64,000 nt of DNA from positions 682,001 through 746,000 of the forward strand of contig JBJKZD010000009.1 in the NCBI GenBank assembly GCA_045560765.1, written 5' to 3'. Of the stretch, positions 8,111 through 16,590 are shown one piece after another (positions within the stretch are counted from its first letter, which is position 1; every line of letters starts with the position of its first letter). Under the pieces are notes generated by a model. The model worked only from the letters and a program-made list of their open reading frames with translations, did no database searches and was not told where the DNA came from. The translations under genes were made by a program, and so were the position numbers. This stretch comes from UBA9926 sp913064795 (GTDB lineage: Bacteria; Pseudomonadota; Gammaproteobacteria; Pseudomonadales; Azotimanducaceae).

Positions 8111-8968
8111 ATGAGCGCATTACCCATTCCGTTTAACATCACTGCGCCGGGAGCAAATCTCGAGGCGTATGTGCGGACGGTGAACGGGATTTCAGTATTA
8201 TCTGCCGAAGAAGAGCGACTCCTCGCGGACCGCTTGCACCAAGAAGGCGACGTCGATGCGGCAAGAAGGCTGGTGCTCGCTAATCTTCGGTTCGTGATCT
8301 ATATCGCTCGGTCCTACTCTGGCTACGGCTTGTCTGAGGCTGATCTGATTCAAGAGGGTAATGTTGGGCTTATGAAAGCGGTCAAACGCTTTAACCCGGA
8401 ATACCAAGTTCGGCTCGTTTCTTTTGCCGTGCACTGGATCAAAGCAGAAATTCACGAGTTTATATTGAGAAACTGGCGCATTGTTCGAGTCGCAACGACG
8501 AAAGCACAGCGCAAGCTGTTCTTTAATCTGCGGAGTAAAAAGCAGCGGCTCGGTTGGTTGCGCCCGCAGGAAGTGCAAGACATTGCGGGTGCTTTGGGCG
8601 TTAAGCCAGAGACCGTCCTGCAAATGGAAGGCAGGCTGAGCGCTCATGATCAGACCTTCGACCTTCCTGAAAGTGACGATGGAGATGCGTTTGTGGCCTC
8701 TCCGTCACAGTTTTTGTCAGCCCCCGAGGCCGATCCAGCGGAAATTGTGGAAGCTCTAGATTCCAAAGCGGATGAGAGCAGCCAGCTGAGAACGGCGCTG
8801 TCGGTGTTGGATGAGCGCGCACGAGACATTGTAACCAAGAGATGGCTAACAGAGCCCAAAGCGACCCTGCAGGAAATCGCGGCGCACTACGAGATCTCGG
8901 CGGAACGTGTTCGGCAACTCGAGCAAGCAGCGCTCAAAAAGTTACGCATGAACGTGGTGATGTCTTAA
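8111..8968 (+). CDS. rpoH: RNA polymerase heat-shock sigma factor sigma-32
   Basis: RpoH directs RNA polymerase to heat-shock promoters. The 285-residue protein matches the E. coli length (284). Region 2 reads ANLRFVIYIARSYSGYGLSEADLIQEGN followed by HWIKAEIHEFILRNWRIVRVATTKAQ; the diagnostic RpoH box QRKLFFNLR is intact at about residues 135-143, and region 4 ends SAERVRQLEQAALKKLR. It follows ftsX as in most gammaproteobacteria. A promoter with extended -10 lies just upstream. In relatives, sigma-32 amount is set by mRNA structure and by DnaK and FtsH; the message start region here was not folded. Confidence 0.97.
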   Translation: MSALPIPFNITAPGANLEAYVRTVNGISVLSAEEERLLADRLHQEGDVDAARRLVLANLRFVIYIARSYSGYGLSEADLIQEGNVGLMKAVKRFNPEYQVRLVSFAVHWIKAEIHEFILRNWRIVRVATTKAQRKLFFNLRSKKQRLGWLRPQEVQDIAGALGVKPETVLQMEGRLSAHDQTFDLPESDDGDAFVASPSQFLSAPEADPAEIVEALDSKADESSQLRTALSVLDERARDIVTKRWLTEPKATLQEIAAHYEISAERVRQLEQAALKKLRMNVVMS

Positions 8969-8974
8969 CCCGTG

Positions 8975-9361
8975 ATGGTTCAAGCCTTGATGATCTTCGG
9001 GGCGCTTAGCGGCGGGAGTGCAGTCGTGCTCGGGGCTTTTGGGGCCCACGCCTTGAAAGGTCGACTCAGCGAAGCTAGTCTCTCGGCATTTGAAACCGGC
9101 GTTCAGTACCAGATGATGCATAGCATCGGGGTGCTCCTTGTCGGAATGTTGATGCTCGTGCTGGGCGCTAAACCGGCTTGGTTTGTTACTGCTTGGAGCT
9201 TCTCCCTCGGAATTCTTTTTTTTTCGGGCAGTTTGTATGGATTAGCGCTTTTGGGCTGGCGCTGGCTAGGGCCCGTGACGCCATTGGGGGGCGCACTTTT
9301 TATTGTCGGATGGATAGCGCTGGCCATAGGCCTTTGGCAGTCAATGGATCTGAAAGCTTAG
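8975..9361 (+). CDS. DUF423 family small membrane protein
   Basis: This is a 128-residue hydrophobic protein of the DUF423 (YgdD-like) family, function unknown. It has four predicted transmembrane segments: an N-terminal one (ALMIFGALSGGSAVVLGAFGA), one at about 47-65, one at about 70-90 and a last one at about 98-118. The motif GAFGAHALKGRL and the phrase FETGVQYQMMHS are typical of the family. A GTG one codon upstream (8972) is an equally possible start. It lies 6 bp after rpoH and 13 bp before trmB on the same strand, so the three may be co-transcribed. Confidence 0.88.
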   Translation: MVQALMIFGALSGGSAVVLGAFGAHALKGRLSEASLSAFETGVQYQMMHSIGVLLVGMLMLVLGAKPAWFVTAWSFSLGILFFSGSLYGLALLGWRWLGPVTPLGGALFIVGWIALAIGLWQSMDLKA

Positions 9362-9374
9362 GGTTGAGAGCGCT

Positions 9375-10091
9375 ATGAACGCTGAACCAGAGAATACAGA
9401 ATCGGAGCACGCAGAACTCAGACAACCCGGACCAGACCGTGCTGCAGGACCTCTTCGAAGTTATGTTATCCGTCAAGGCCGTCTGTCTAAAGGCCAGAAA
9501 CGCGGATTAGAACAAATACTGCCCCACTTCCAATTCCCAGAAACGGCTCTATCGAGTCCGCAGCAGGCGTTTGCGAGGGAGCAACCGTTGATTCTGGAAA
9601 TTGGCTTTGGAATGGGTGATTCCCTAGCAGAGATGGCCGTCGCCGCCCCAGAATTTAATTTTCTGGGGCTAGAGGTTCACGCGCCTGGCGTTGGGCACCT
9701 GATGATTGAAGCTGAGCGACTCCAGCTGGATAACTTACGCGTGATGAACCACGATGTTTGGTCAGTGCTTCCCCATCTGCCTAACGACAGTCTCTCGGGC
9801 TTGCAGGTTTTCTTTCCAGATCCCTGGCATAAGAAACGGCACCATAAGCGTCGCTTGATTAATTCGGACTTTTTGAGTTGTGCCGCTCAAAAATTAAAAC
9901 CGGAGGGGTTCCTTCATATCGCTACCGATTGGCAGCCTTATGCCGAGCAAATTTATGAATTGATTGAAGGGCACGCTGATCTGGCGCACTGTTCGCCCCC
10001 TCCTAGAGCACAAACCAAGTATGAGCGTCGAGGCCTTCGCCTTGGCCATCAAGTCACTGACATTGCTGTCATCAAAAACGCCAAGGGTTAA
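9375..10091 (+). CDS. trmB: tRNA (guanine46-N7)-methyltransferase
   Basis: TrmB makes 7-methylguanosine at position 46 in the variable loop of many tRNAs using S-adenosylmethionine. The 238-residue protein has RSYVIRQGRLSKGQKRGLE near the N-terminus, the SAM-binding LEIGFGMGDSLAEMA at about residues 73-87, the family hallmark FFPDPWHKKRHHKRRL, and TDWQPYAEQI plus TKYERRG near the C-terminus. Length equals the E. coli enzyme within one residue. Its TAA interlocks with the hemW stop on the opposite strand, sharing TTAA at 10088-10091. Confidence 0.96.
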   Translation: MNAEPENTESEHAELRQPGPDRAAGPLRSYVIRQGRLSKGQKRGLEQILPHFQFPETALSSPQQAFAREQPLILEIGFGMGDSLAEMAVAAPEFNFLGLEVHAPGVGHLMIEAERLQLDNLRVMNHDVWSVLPHLPNDSLSGLQVFFPDPWHKKRHHKRRLINSDFLSCAAQKLKPEGFLHIATDWQPYAEQIYELIEGHADLAHCSPPPRAQTKYERRGLRLGHQVTDIAVIKNAKG

Positions 10092-11248
10092 ACGAGCAGT
10101 AGCAATGAGTCTAGAAGCTCTAGGCCCCGCGGAGTGGGTCGGACATTCTGATCGTCTCTAATGAGCAATCCTTGGGCGAGACCGGCGTCTAGGAAATCGG
10201 TCAGCGCACTGCTTGCTAACCCGGTGCGCTCGGTGAACTGGCTCAGTAAAAACCCTTGATTGAGTCTTAAAGCATTCATCAAAAATTCAAGCTTGAGCTC
10301 CGCTGGTTCGACTGGTGTAGCGATACGTTTCGCCGCTTTGAGATAGTCATTCGGAACTCGAGACTTGCGGGTGCGGGTGATGACGAAATCGGGGTGGTGC
10401 TCAGTCAGTTTTCCGTGGGCGCCTGCTCCAAGCCCGATGTAATCCCCGAAATGCCAATAAGTGAGATTGTGCAGAGATCGATGGTTTTCACCGCGACTGA
10501 AGGCTGAAACCTCATATTGCTCATAGCCGTGATCATAAAGCCAAGTCCTGCCCTGTGCGCTGATGTCCTCTATCTCTGGCTCTGAGGGTAGTTTGGGTGT
10601 TCGATTGAAAAAAACAGTGTTGGGTTCGATCGTGAGCTGATACCAAGACAGGTGTTCAGGATTAAACGAGTTGGCGCAGGCTAAGTCTGTGAGGGCATCA
10701 TCGGTATTTTGGTTGGGTAGACCATGAATAAGGTCAAGGTTGATGTTGTCAAAGCCCGCTCGCCGAGCAGATGCGATCGCATCTTTCGCCTCTGCCCCTG
10801 AATGCAGTCGCCCCAATGCCTGAAGTTTTTTATCTGAAAAGCTTTGAATACCCAAGCTAAGGCGATTAACGCCTGCGGCGCGATAGCCTTGAAACTTGAT
10901 CTGATCGCTGGATCCGGGATTGGCCTCGAGTGTACATTCGGCCTCTGAAGCGATGGGTAGTCGTCGATCGACGCCCTCAAGCAAGCGAGCGATACCGGCG
11001 GGTGAGACAAGACTGGGTGTACCGCCACCCATAAAAACTGAACTGATCTGCGCTTCAAGGTGGAAATCTTCGATATCTCGGTCGAGGTCAAAAAGCAGCT
11101 GATCGACATAGAGTGTTTCGAGTTCGGAATCAAGCTTGGCGCTCCCGCCGACATCAAGAACGTGGGAATTGAAATCGCAGTAAGGACATTTTTTTTCGCA
11201 CCAAGGGAAATGGATGTACAGCGCAAGGGGTGGCTTGTTCACGCGCAT
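10088..11248 (-). CDS. hemW: Radical SAM heme chaperone HemW
   Basis: HemW, long misannotated as oxygen-independent coproporphyrinogen oxidase, binds heme and a 4Fe-4S cluster and is thought to deliver heme to target proteins. The 386-residue protein has the radical SAM motif C17-x3-C21-x2-C24 in HFPWCEKKCPYCDFNSH, FMGGGTPSL, LEANPG, NRLSLGIQSF and a C-terminal HemN-type domain with YWHFGDYIGLGAGAHG. It lies downstream of rdgB on the same strand, the usual rdgB-hemW order, with an 88-bp gap in which I see no gene. Confidence 0.95.
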   Translation of the reverse strand: MRVNKPPLALYIHFPWCEKKCPYCDFNSHVLDVGGSAKLDSELETLYVDQLLFDLDRDIEDFHLEAQISSVFMGGGTPSLVSPAGIARLLEGVDRRLPIASEAECTLEANPGSSDQIKFQGYRAAGVNRLSLGIQSFSDKKLQALGRLHSGAEAKDAIASARRAGFDNINLDLIHGLPNQNTDDALTDLACANSFNPEHLSWYQLTIEPNTVFFNRTPKLPSEPEIEDISAQGRTWLYDHGYEQYEVSAFSRGENHRSLHNLTYWHFGDYIGLGAGAHGKLTEHHPDFVITRTRKSRVPNDYLKAAKRIATPVEPAELKLEFLMNALRLNQGFLLSQFTERTGLASSALTDFLDAGLAQGLLIRDDQNVRPTPRGLELLDSLLLLV

Positions 11249-11336
11249 TTCTTCTTTGGACGGATAGAGCCCCTTATTTTTAGTCGATCATGGATGCGTC
11301 CATCGGTGATCCCCTGGGTCAGAAGGTGATGCCCTT

Positions 11337-11969
11337 TCATGGTTGAAATCGTATGTTTAATTGGTGTGTCAGGGCTCGCAGCGCCTGGCCGCGGTGACTG
11401 CGGTGGTTTTTCTCCGCGGCGCTTAGCTCCGCGGCGCTCAATTGAACATCGGCGATATAAAACAGGGGATCGTAACCAAACCCACCGTCTCCTCGAGGAG
11501 ACCTAAGAATCTCGCCATGCCAACGCCCTTGGGCAATGACCGGATCCGGGTCCATGGCGTGTTCGACAAAAACGATGGTGGCATGAAAAAAGGCCGCGCG
11601 ATTCGATACAGATTCAAGCGCGTTAAGGAGTTTTTGACAATTGTCTAGATCAGTTGCGTTGGAGCCCGCATAGCGCCCCGAAAAAATACCAGGGGCGCCA
11701 TCAAGTGCTTCGACCACCAGTCCAGAATCATCTGCGAGGGCCGGCAACCCACTTTCCTGAGCAGCATGGCGAGCTTTTAAAAGTGCATTTTCAATAAAAG
11801 TAAGGCCCGTTTCTTCAACGCTCTCGATACCCAGCTCAGGTTGAGGAATGATTTGGTTGGAATTTAAAAATAGGGTTTCAAATTCTTGGATCTTTTTCAG
11901 ATTTCCGCTGGCCAGTACGACCTTCGGAAACGGTAGATCAATAGTATTGTCGAGAGAATTCGAGGGCAT
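11337..11969 (-). CDS. rdgB: dITP/XTP pyrophosphatase (Ham1/RdgB)
   Basis: RdgB hydrolyses deaminated nucleotides (dITP, XTP) to monophosphates and keeps them out of DNA and RNA. Core motifs are VVLASGNLKKIQEF near the N-terminus, ETGLTFIENALLKARHAA, LADDSGLVVEALDGAPGIFSGRYAG and GFGYDPLF, with the C-terminal SHRGQALRAL. I set the start at 11969 (210 residues), because the longer reading from 12029 adds an unlikely 20-residue extension and overlaps the upstream gene by 92 bp; even so the overlap with the DUF4426 gene is 32 bp. The start is therefore uncertain, the function is not. Confidence 0.93.
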   Translation of the reverse strand: MPSNSLDNTIDLPFPKVVLASGNLKKIQEFETLFLNSNQIIPQPELGIESVEETGLTFIENALLKARHAAQESGLPALADDSGLVVEALDGAPGIFSGRYAGSNATDLDNCQKLLNALESVSNRAAFFHATIVFVEHAMDPDPVIAQGRWHGEILRSPRGDGGFGYDPLFYIADVQLSAAELSAAEKNHRSHRGQALRALTHQLNIRFQP

Positions 11970-12369
11970 AGGGTGGGTGGTCCGAATGAAATTGGATGTT
12001 GATTTTAAAACGCAGCCAGTCGCGTTCATGGTTGATCAATTCTGCGAGATAGTAAATCGCCGTTTGTTCTGTGATCTGGGTGAATGTCAGGGGTTGGGTT
12101 TGGTTAAGCACGGTGAGGGCGTGGCCCTGAACCTCAACCGCTGCGGGTTCATCACCTTTGCGCACGGATACGTTGATTAAGATTCGATTTTCAGCGCGGG
12201 TAATGCCCAATGTGCTCGCGGTGTCAGCTGGCACCAGCATCGATGAAAAGGCTGTGTAATGTATTTCATAGGGCCCGGTTTTGACGCTTTGGTCTCCGCT
12301 CGCATAGGAGCAAGCCAGGGCAAGATACAGGATCACGAGTTGCCAGAAGGCGGCGTTCTTAAAAACCAA
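11938..12369 (-). CDS. DUF4426 family secreted protein
   Basis: This 143-residue protein has a signal peptide (hydrophobic residues about 8-20, LVILYLALACSYASG) followed by a periplasmic beta-rich domain. The phrases YEIHYTAFSSMLVPADTA, RILINVSVRKGDEPAAVEVQG and YYLAELIN are typical of DUF4426, whose function is unknown and which is commonly found in the proC-yggT-rdgB-hemW region of Pseudomonas-like genomes, as here. Its 5' end overlaps yggT by 11 bp and its 3' end overlaps rdgB, arguing for translational coupling. Confidence 0.85.
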   Translation of the reverse strand: MVFKNAAFWQLVILYLALACSYASGDQSVKTGPYEIHYTAFSSMLVPADTASTLGITRAENRILINVSVRKGDEPAAVEVQGHALTVLNQTQPLTFTQITEQTAIYYLAELINHERDWLRFKINIQFHSDHPPYALEFSRQYY

Positions 12370-12952
12370 AGACTAAGCCTCGTGGCATACCGGTCAGTGC
12401 GGCGAGGGGACGGACCAAAAGGCTGTTCTCAAGGAGAGACAGCCCGATGAATACCACGATGATTGAGAAATCTAATCCCCCTACGGCTGGAATCAGGCGG
12501 CGAGCCGGAGCACAAAGGGGATCGGTGATGTCTCGCACTAACTCTAACGCGGGATGACTGGAATAGGGCGCCAGCCAGCTTGCAATCACCGAAATCAACA
12601 ACGCGAAAAAGTAAAGATTGATGATACTTGCGATAATCGCAATGACAGCCCAGGCGAAATAGAGCAGATCAAATGGCAGGGCGCCTGCAAAGACCATGAT
12701 CAGCACGATACCGATACTTTGGACAACGAGGGCGCAGGCCATATTGGCCACATCAAAGGTCCCAATAATAGGGAAAACGACTCGAAAAGGTTGGATCAAG
12801 GGATTGGTAGCTTTGACAATCCCTTGAGCAATCGGATTGTAATAGTTGGCTTTGCTGGCTTGCATAATAAACCGAAGATTAAGCAGCATGACCAAAAGTC
12901 CGAACAAGGTCTGAATGATAAAGATGCCGCCGTCAGATAAATAATTGCCCAT
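12359..12952 (-). CDS. yggT: YggT family inner-membrane protein
   Basis: This 197-residue integral membrane protein consists of two YGGT repeats. Each has a pair of hydrophobic helices and a NP(I/L)xxPxR-like signature: TNPLIQPFRVVFP in the first half and TDPLCAPARRLIPAVGGLDFS in the second. YggT proteins are tied to membrane organisation and osmotic or ion tolerance in some species, but the molecular role is not settled. It sits between proC (upstream, 50 bp) and the DUF4426 gene (downstream, 11-bp overlap), the common yggS-proC-yggT order. Confidence 0.93.
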   Translation of the reverse strand: MGNYLSDGGIFIIQTLFGLLVMLLNLRFIMQASKANYYNPIAQGIVKATNPLIQPFRVVFPIIGTFDVANMACALVVQSIGIVLIMVFAGALPFDLLYFAWAVIAIIASIINLYFFALLISVIASWLAPYSSHPALELVRDITDPLCAPARRLIPAVGGLDFSIIVVFIGLSLLENSLLVRPLAALTGMPRGLVFGF

Positions 12953-13002
12953 AGTGATTCCTAATGTGTGTCACGGCGCGCAGTTGACCGTTAAAAAATT
13001 AC

Positions 13003-13803
13003 CTACGTGCCGGATAGCGTCTCAGATCTTACTTTAGCAGCCTCACATGCCTCAATCACAAGCGTTTCAAAGCCGCCCTGACTGAGGGCTTCGCATGCGG
13101 CTTGGGTGGTCCCACCGGGAGAGGTGACTTGTTGCCTGAGGATCCCTGGGGAATGGTGATTCTGGTGGGCCATTCTGGCAGCACCCAATGCCGTCTGGGT
13201 TACCAAAGTCGTGGCCGTGGTGTGCGAGAGGCCCATTTTTTCTGCAGCGGTGATCATGGTTTCCATCAAGTAGAAAAAATAAGCCGGACCGCTACCAGAA
13301 ATGGCGGTCACCGCATCAAGATCCGCTTCCCGTTCGAACCATTCGGTGATCCCAACACTGGTAAGACACTCAACCACGGCTTCTCGGATAGAGGGGTCTA
13401 CCGAAGGATCAGCAAACAAACCGAGCATTCCAGACCTCACCAATGCGGGTGTGTTGGGCATGCAACGAATCACGAGAGAGCTTTGGGACCATTGTTTGAG
13501 CTGCAGAGTGGTGACCCCCGCGGCCACGCTGATGAGGCACTTTTGATTCAGTGAACCCGCGAGCGCTTCACAGACGGGCTGGGCGAGTCCAGGCTTCACG
13601 CACAAAAAAATTAAATCAGCGGGACCCACGGCCTTAAGATTATCGGTTGTCCAGGGCACGCCTAACTGCTCAATGATTGTGCCTTGCGCCTTGCTGGGGT
13701 CGGCAACAGTGATGCGGTCTCTGGAAAAACCGGTCTCTAATAGACCGCCAATAATGGCCTGGGCAATATTGCCGCCGCCGATGAAAGTGAGGTTTCTGTT
13801 CAT
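13003..13803 (-). CDS. proC: Pyrroline-5-carboxylate reductase
   Basis: ProC reduces pyrroline-5-carboxylate to proline with NAD(P)H, the last step of proline synthesis. The 266-residue chain opens with the dinucleotide-binding LTFIGGGNIAQAIIGGLL, then DLIFLCVKPG, the conserved RCMPNTPALV and the catalytic region AVTAISGSGPAYFFYLME, ending with the VTSPGGTTQAA signature near residue 230. The start codon overlaps the yggS stop by 4 bp (13800-13803), so proC is probably coupled to yggS translation, an arrangement conserved across gammaproteobacteria. Confidence 0.96.
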   Translation of the reverse strand: MNRNLTFIGGGNIAQAIIGGLLETGFSRDRITVADPSKAQGTIIEQLGVPWTTDNLKAVGPADLIFLCVKPGLAQPVCEALAGSLNQKCLISVAAGVTTLQLKQWSQSSLVIRCMPNTPALVRSGMLGLFADPSVDPSIREAVVECLTSVGITEWFEREADLDAVTAISGSGPAYFFYLMETMITAAEKMGLSHTTATTLVTQTALGAARMAHQNHHSPGILRQQVTSPGGTTQAACEALSQGGFETLVIEACEAAKVRSETLSGT

Positions 13804-14495
13804 AGTGTTTCTCCATTTTTACTTCGAGCGCCAAAAATCGCGGTGCCGATTCTGACCCAGGTGGCGCCGCTGGCAATGGCAGTCTCGAGATCATCGCTCA
13901 TTCCCATGCTGAGTTGGTTGGCTCGGTCGATCTCCGGATCCGCCGGTAATTGCTCAAGGAGTTGTCTCAGTGTTATAAAAAAGTCACGACGAGCGCGCTG
14001 ACCAAAGGATTGTGGCGGTAACGCCATTAGGCCCATGAACTCGAGTCGCGAAAGCGTTCGAATGTGATCGACCAATGCCGGCAATGCTTCCGGGGCCAGT
14101 CCGCCTTTGGAGGTTTCAGAGGCAAGGTTGACCTGGATGAAGACGCCCAATGGCGCTTTATCCTCGGGACGGTGTGCATTTAAGCGGGTTGCGATTTTCT
14201 CGGAGGCCAGACCATGTACAAAATCGAAATGCGCTGCAATGTCGCGGGTCTTGTTGGATTGAATCTGCCCGATAAAGTGCCAGCGGGCATGGGGCAGCGC
14301 TTGAATTTTGGGTATTGCATCTTGCAGGTAGTTTTCACCGAAATGACATTGGCCGGCTTCCATGGCCCTTGCGACATCTTCAATCGGCTTGGTTTTAGAG
14401 ACGGCCAAGAGATTAACGTCACTGGGCAAACGGTTCGCGTTAAGACAAGCGTCAATGATACGTGTCTGAACCTGTTTTAAATTTTCGGAGATCAA
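13800..14495 (-). CDS. yggS: PLP homeostasis protein (YggS/PLPBP family)
   Basis: YggS binds pyridoxal phosphate without known enzymatic activity and helps balance vitamin B6 and amino-acid pools. The 231-residue TIM barrel has LLAVSKTKPIEDV with the PLP lysine near residue 35, HFGENYLQDA, WHFIGQIQSNKTRDIA, QVNLASETSKGG and the C-terminal LSMGMSDDLETAIASGATWVRIG phosphate-binding region. It is the first gene of the leftward yggS-proC-yggT block and divergent from pilT with 126 bp between the starts, which must hold promoters for both. Confidence 0.95.
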   Translation of the reverse strand: MISENLKQVQTRIIDACLNANRLPSDVNLLAVSKTKPIEDVARAMEAGQCHFGENYLQDAIPKIQALPHARWHFIGQIQSNKTRDIAAHFDFVHGLASEKIATRLNAHRPEDKAPLGVFIQVNLASETSKGGLAPEALPALVDHIRTLSRLEFMGLMALPPQSFGQRARRDFFITLRQLLEQLPADPEIDRANQLSMGMSDDLETAIASGATWVRIGTAIFGARSKNGETL

Positions 14496-14621
14496 TGAGA
14501 TGACGTCGTTTGTAGATGGCGAAAGCTATTGTCGCATACTAAGATAAACGAGCAAGGTCGGAGCAATGGGCGGTTGACTGGTCCATTTTAATACCGGATT
14601 AATTTTTCAAAAGGATTTTTT

Positions 14622-15659
14622 ATGGATATCACCGAACTGCTGGCATTCAGTCATAAACAGGGTGCTTCTGACCTTCATCTCTCGGCGGGATTGCCGCCGA
14701 TGATTCGAGTCGATGGCGATATCCGCCGAATCAATGTCCCAGCCCTCGATTCCAAGGAAGTCTATGGGCTGATCTATGAGATTATGAATGATAAGCAGCG
14801 GAAAGAATTCGAAGAGTTTTTGGAATGCGATTTTTCTTTTGAGATTCCAGGCATTGCGCGTTTTCGGGTGAACGCTTACAACCAGAATCGCGGCGCAGGA
14901 GGGGTTTTTAGAACGATTCCATCAAAGGTTTTGACGATGGAAGATTTGGGCATGGGAGATGTCTTCAGTAAGATTGCTCAAAGCACCCGAGGCCTCATTA
15001 CGGTGACTGGCCCAACCGGTTCGGGTAAGAGCACCACGCTTGCCGCAATGATGGATTACGTAAATGCCAATCGCTACCAACATATCCTAACCATTGAAGA
15101 TCCGATCGAATTTGTTCACGAAAGCAAGAAGAGTTTGGTCAACCAGAGAGAAGTTCACAGAGATACCCTGGGGTTCAATGAGGCGTTGAGGTCAGCCCTT
15201 CGAGAAGATCCCGACATTATATTGGTCGGTGAAATGCGCGATATGGAAACCATCCGCCTGGCACTCGAGGCGGCTGAAACAGGCCATGTCGTTTTTGGAA
15301 CCTTGCACACGTCGTCTGCCGCAAAAACGATCGATCGTATCATTGACGTGTTCCCGGCGGCTGAAAAAGCGATGGTGCGATCAATGTTATCTGAATCATT
15401 GCAAGCCGTTATCTCGCAGAATTTACTTAAAAAAGTGGGTGGCGGCCGCGTGGCTGCGCATGAAATCATGCTATGCACCCCCGCGATTCGTAATCTCATT
15501 CGAGAGGATAAAGTGGCTCAGATGTATTCCGCGATTCAGACCGGCGGTCAGTTGGGAATGCAAACCCTGGATCAGTGCCTCAAAGATTTATTGGCGAAAG
15601 GATTGATCACTCGGGAGGCGGCTCAAGAGAAAGCGAAGATCCCCGAGGACTTTATGTAG
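14622..15659 (+). CDS. pilT: Type IV pilus retraction ATPase PilT
   Basis: PilT is the hexameric ATPase that depolymerises type IV pili and powers twitching. The 345-residue protein shows the N-terminal PAS-like part (ITELLAFSHKQGASDLHLSAG), Walker A GPTGSGKSTTLAAMMDY near residue 135, the Asp box, Walker B LREDPDIILVGEMRD, the His box TGHVVFGTLHTSSAAKTIDR and the PilT-specific AIRNLIREDK motif. Divergent from yggS, as in Pseudomonas and relatives. The usual pilU does not follow; ruvX converges 2 bp downstream. Other pilus genes are not in the window. Confidence 0.96.
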   Translation: MDITELLAFSHKQGASDLHLSAGLPPMIRVDGDIRRINVPALDSKEVYGLIYEIMNDKQRKEFEEFLECDFSFEIPGIARFRVNAYNQNRGAGGVFRTIPSKVLTMEDLGMGDVFSKIAQSTRGLITVTGPTGSGKSTTLAAMMDYVNANRYQHILTIEDPIEFVHESKKSLVNQREVHRDTLGFNEALRSALREDPDIILVGEMRDMETIRLALEAAETGHVVFGTLHTSSAAKTIDRIIDVFPAAEKAMVRSMLSESLQAVISQNLLKKVGGGRVAAHEIMLCTPAIRNLIREDKVAQMYSAIQTGGQLGMQTLDQCLKDLLAKGLITREAAQEKAKIPEDFM

Positions 15660-15661
15660 CG

Positions 15662-16063
15662 CTAGGTTAACGTGCTGTCGCTGGACAGATAGGTTTCAAG
15701 GATCAATACAGCTGCGACATCGTCGATTGCATCACCCGCGCTGAGATTTTTCGCCTCGACGCTACTCAGACGTTCATCGACCATTGTGTGGGGAAGATTG
15801 AACCGTCCGGTCAGGCGCCGCGCAAACTTCTCAGCTTGAACGGATAGATCACTAGGCTCATCATCCATGTGCAGCGGTAAACCGACGACAAATGCCTCAG
15901 GCTGCCACTCTTTGATCAGCGCCTCAATTTCAGACCAATTGGGCTGGCCCTGACGGGCTTTTAGAATGGCCAGAGGCGATGCCGTCTGGGTAACGCGTTG
16001 ACCGATGGCGACACCAATGCGATGGGTTCCATAATCAAAGCCCATAATCATCGACTGATTCAT
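15662..16063 (-). CDS. ruvX: Putative pre-16S rRNA nuclease (YqgF/RuvX)
   Basis: The 133-residue RNase H-like protein is involved in 5'-end processing of 16S rRNA. It has the YqgF core GFDYGTHRIGVAIGQ with the first catalytic Asp at about residue 9, VVGLPLHMDDEPS, a conserved VDERLSSVEAK and the final Asp-bearing IDDVAAVLILETYL. Length fits the family. It is the last gene of the leftward gshB-tonB-yqgE-ruvX unit and overlaps yqgE by 4 bp, an order kept in many gammaproteobacteria. Confidence 0.95.
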   Translation of the reverse strand: MNQSMIMGFDYGTHRIGVAIGQRVTQTASPLAILKARQGQPNWSEIEALIKEWQPEAFVVGLPLHMDDEPSDLSVQAEKFARRLTGRFNLPHTMVDERLSSVEAKNLSAGDAIDDVAAVLILETYLSSDSTLT

Positions 16064-16590
16064 TGCAGATGGTCTGAAGTAAAACCGATCAACGCGGGAT
16101 CAAACCCCAGTTGCGATGACCCTAAGCTGTAACGTTCAGCTTCTGGTTCGGACAGAAGTCCCCTCCAACCGAGTGATGTGATGAGCCAGACGTCTTCACT
16201 GATTTCTTGTTCGAGCTGGCCCTCGGCCCAGCCAGCGTATCCGAGTAGTGGCAGAACGGCATATTCCTCGGTTTGTCCTTGTTCCGCCGCGGCTCCCAAG
16301 TCGTGGATGAGTTTGGGCGGGAGGTTCAGTTGATCATTCGTGCAAACAGAGAGAAACCTTAGACAATCACTTTGGACCGGACCGCCAATGAGCAAATTTT
16401 CGTGGGTTATCGGATTCGGGGCATGGTCGAGTACTTCGCCTACCGATGCTCCTGCGGAGCGGTTAACAATAAATCCCAGGCTTCCCTCTGAATTATTCTC
16501 CAAGATGTAAATCACCGTTTCAGAGAAATAGTTGGTTTCAGACCTTGGGTGAGCGATTAAAAAACTGCCCTCGATGACTTGTTCGATCAT
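16060..16590 (-). CDS. yqgE: UPF0301 protein YqgE
   Basis: This 176-residue protein of the UPF0301/DUF179 family has no established biochemical role. The family signature is clear: GSFLIAHPRSETNYFSETVIYI at the start, GSLGFIVNRSAG, LLIGGPVQSDCLRFL and the C-terminal LLGYAGWAEGQLEQEI...WLITSL. It overlaps ruvX at its end and the tonB-like gene at its start by 4 bp each, so the three genes are tightly coupled. The association with ruvX is one of the most conserved in proteobacteria and suggests a shared process, but this is only inference. Confidence 0.93.
   Translation of the reverse strand: MIEQVIEGSFLIAHPRSETNYFSETVIYILENNSEGSLGFIVNRSAGASVGEVLDHAPNPITHENLLIGGPVQSDCLRFLSVCTNDQLNLPPKLIHDLGAAAEQGQTEEYAVLPLLGYAGWAEGQLEQEISEDVWLITSLGWRGLLSEPEAERYSLGSSQLGFDPALIGFTSDHLQ

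Noticed and set aside
13102..13554. Forward 150-codon ORF
   Set aside because: It is the antisense shadow of proC, whose reverse-strand protein is certain.
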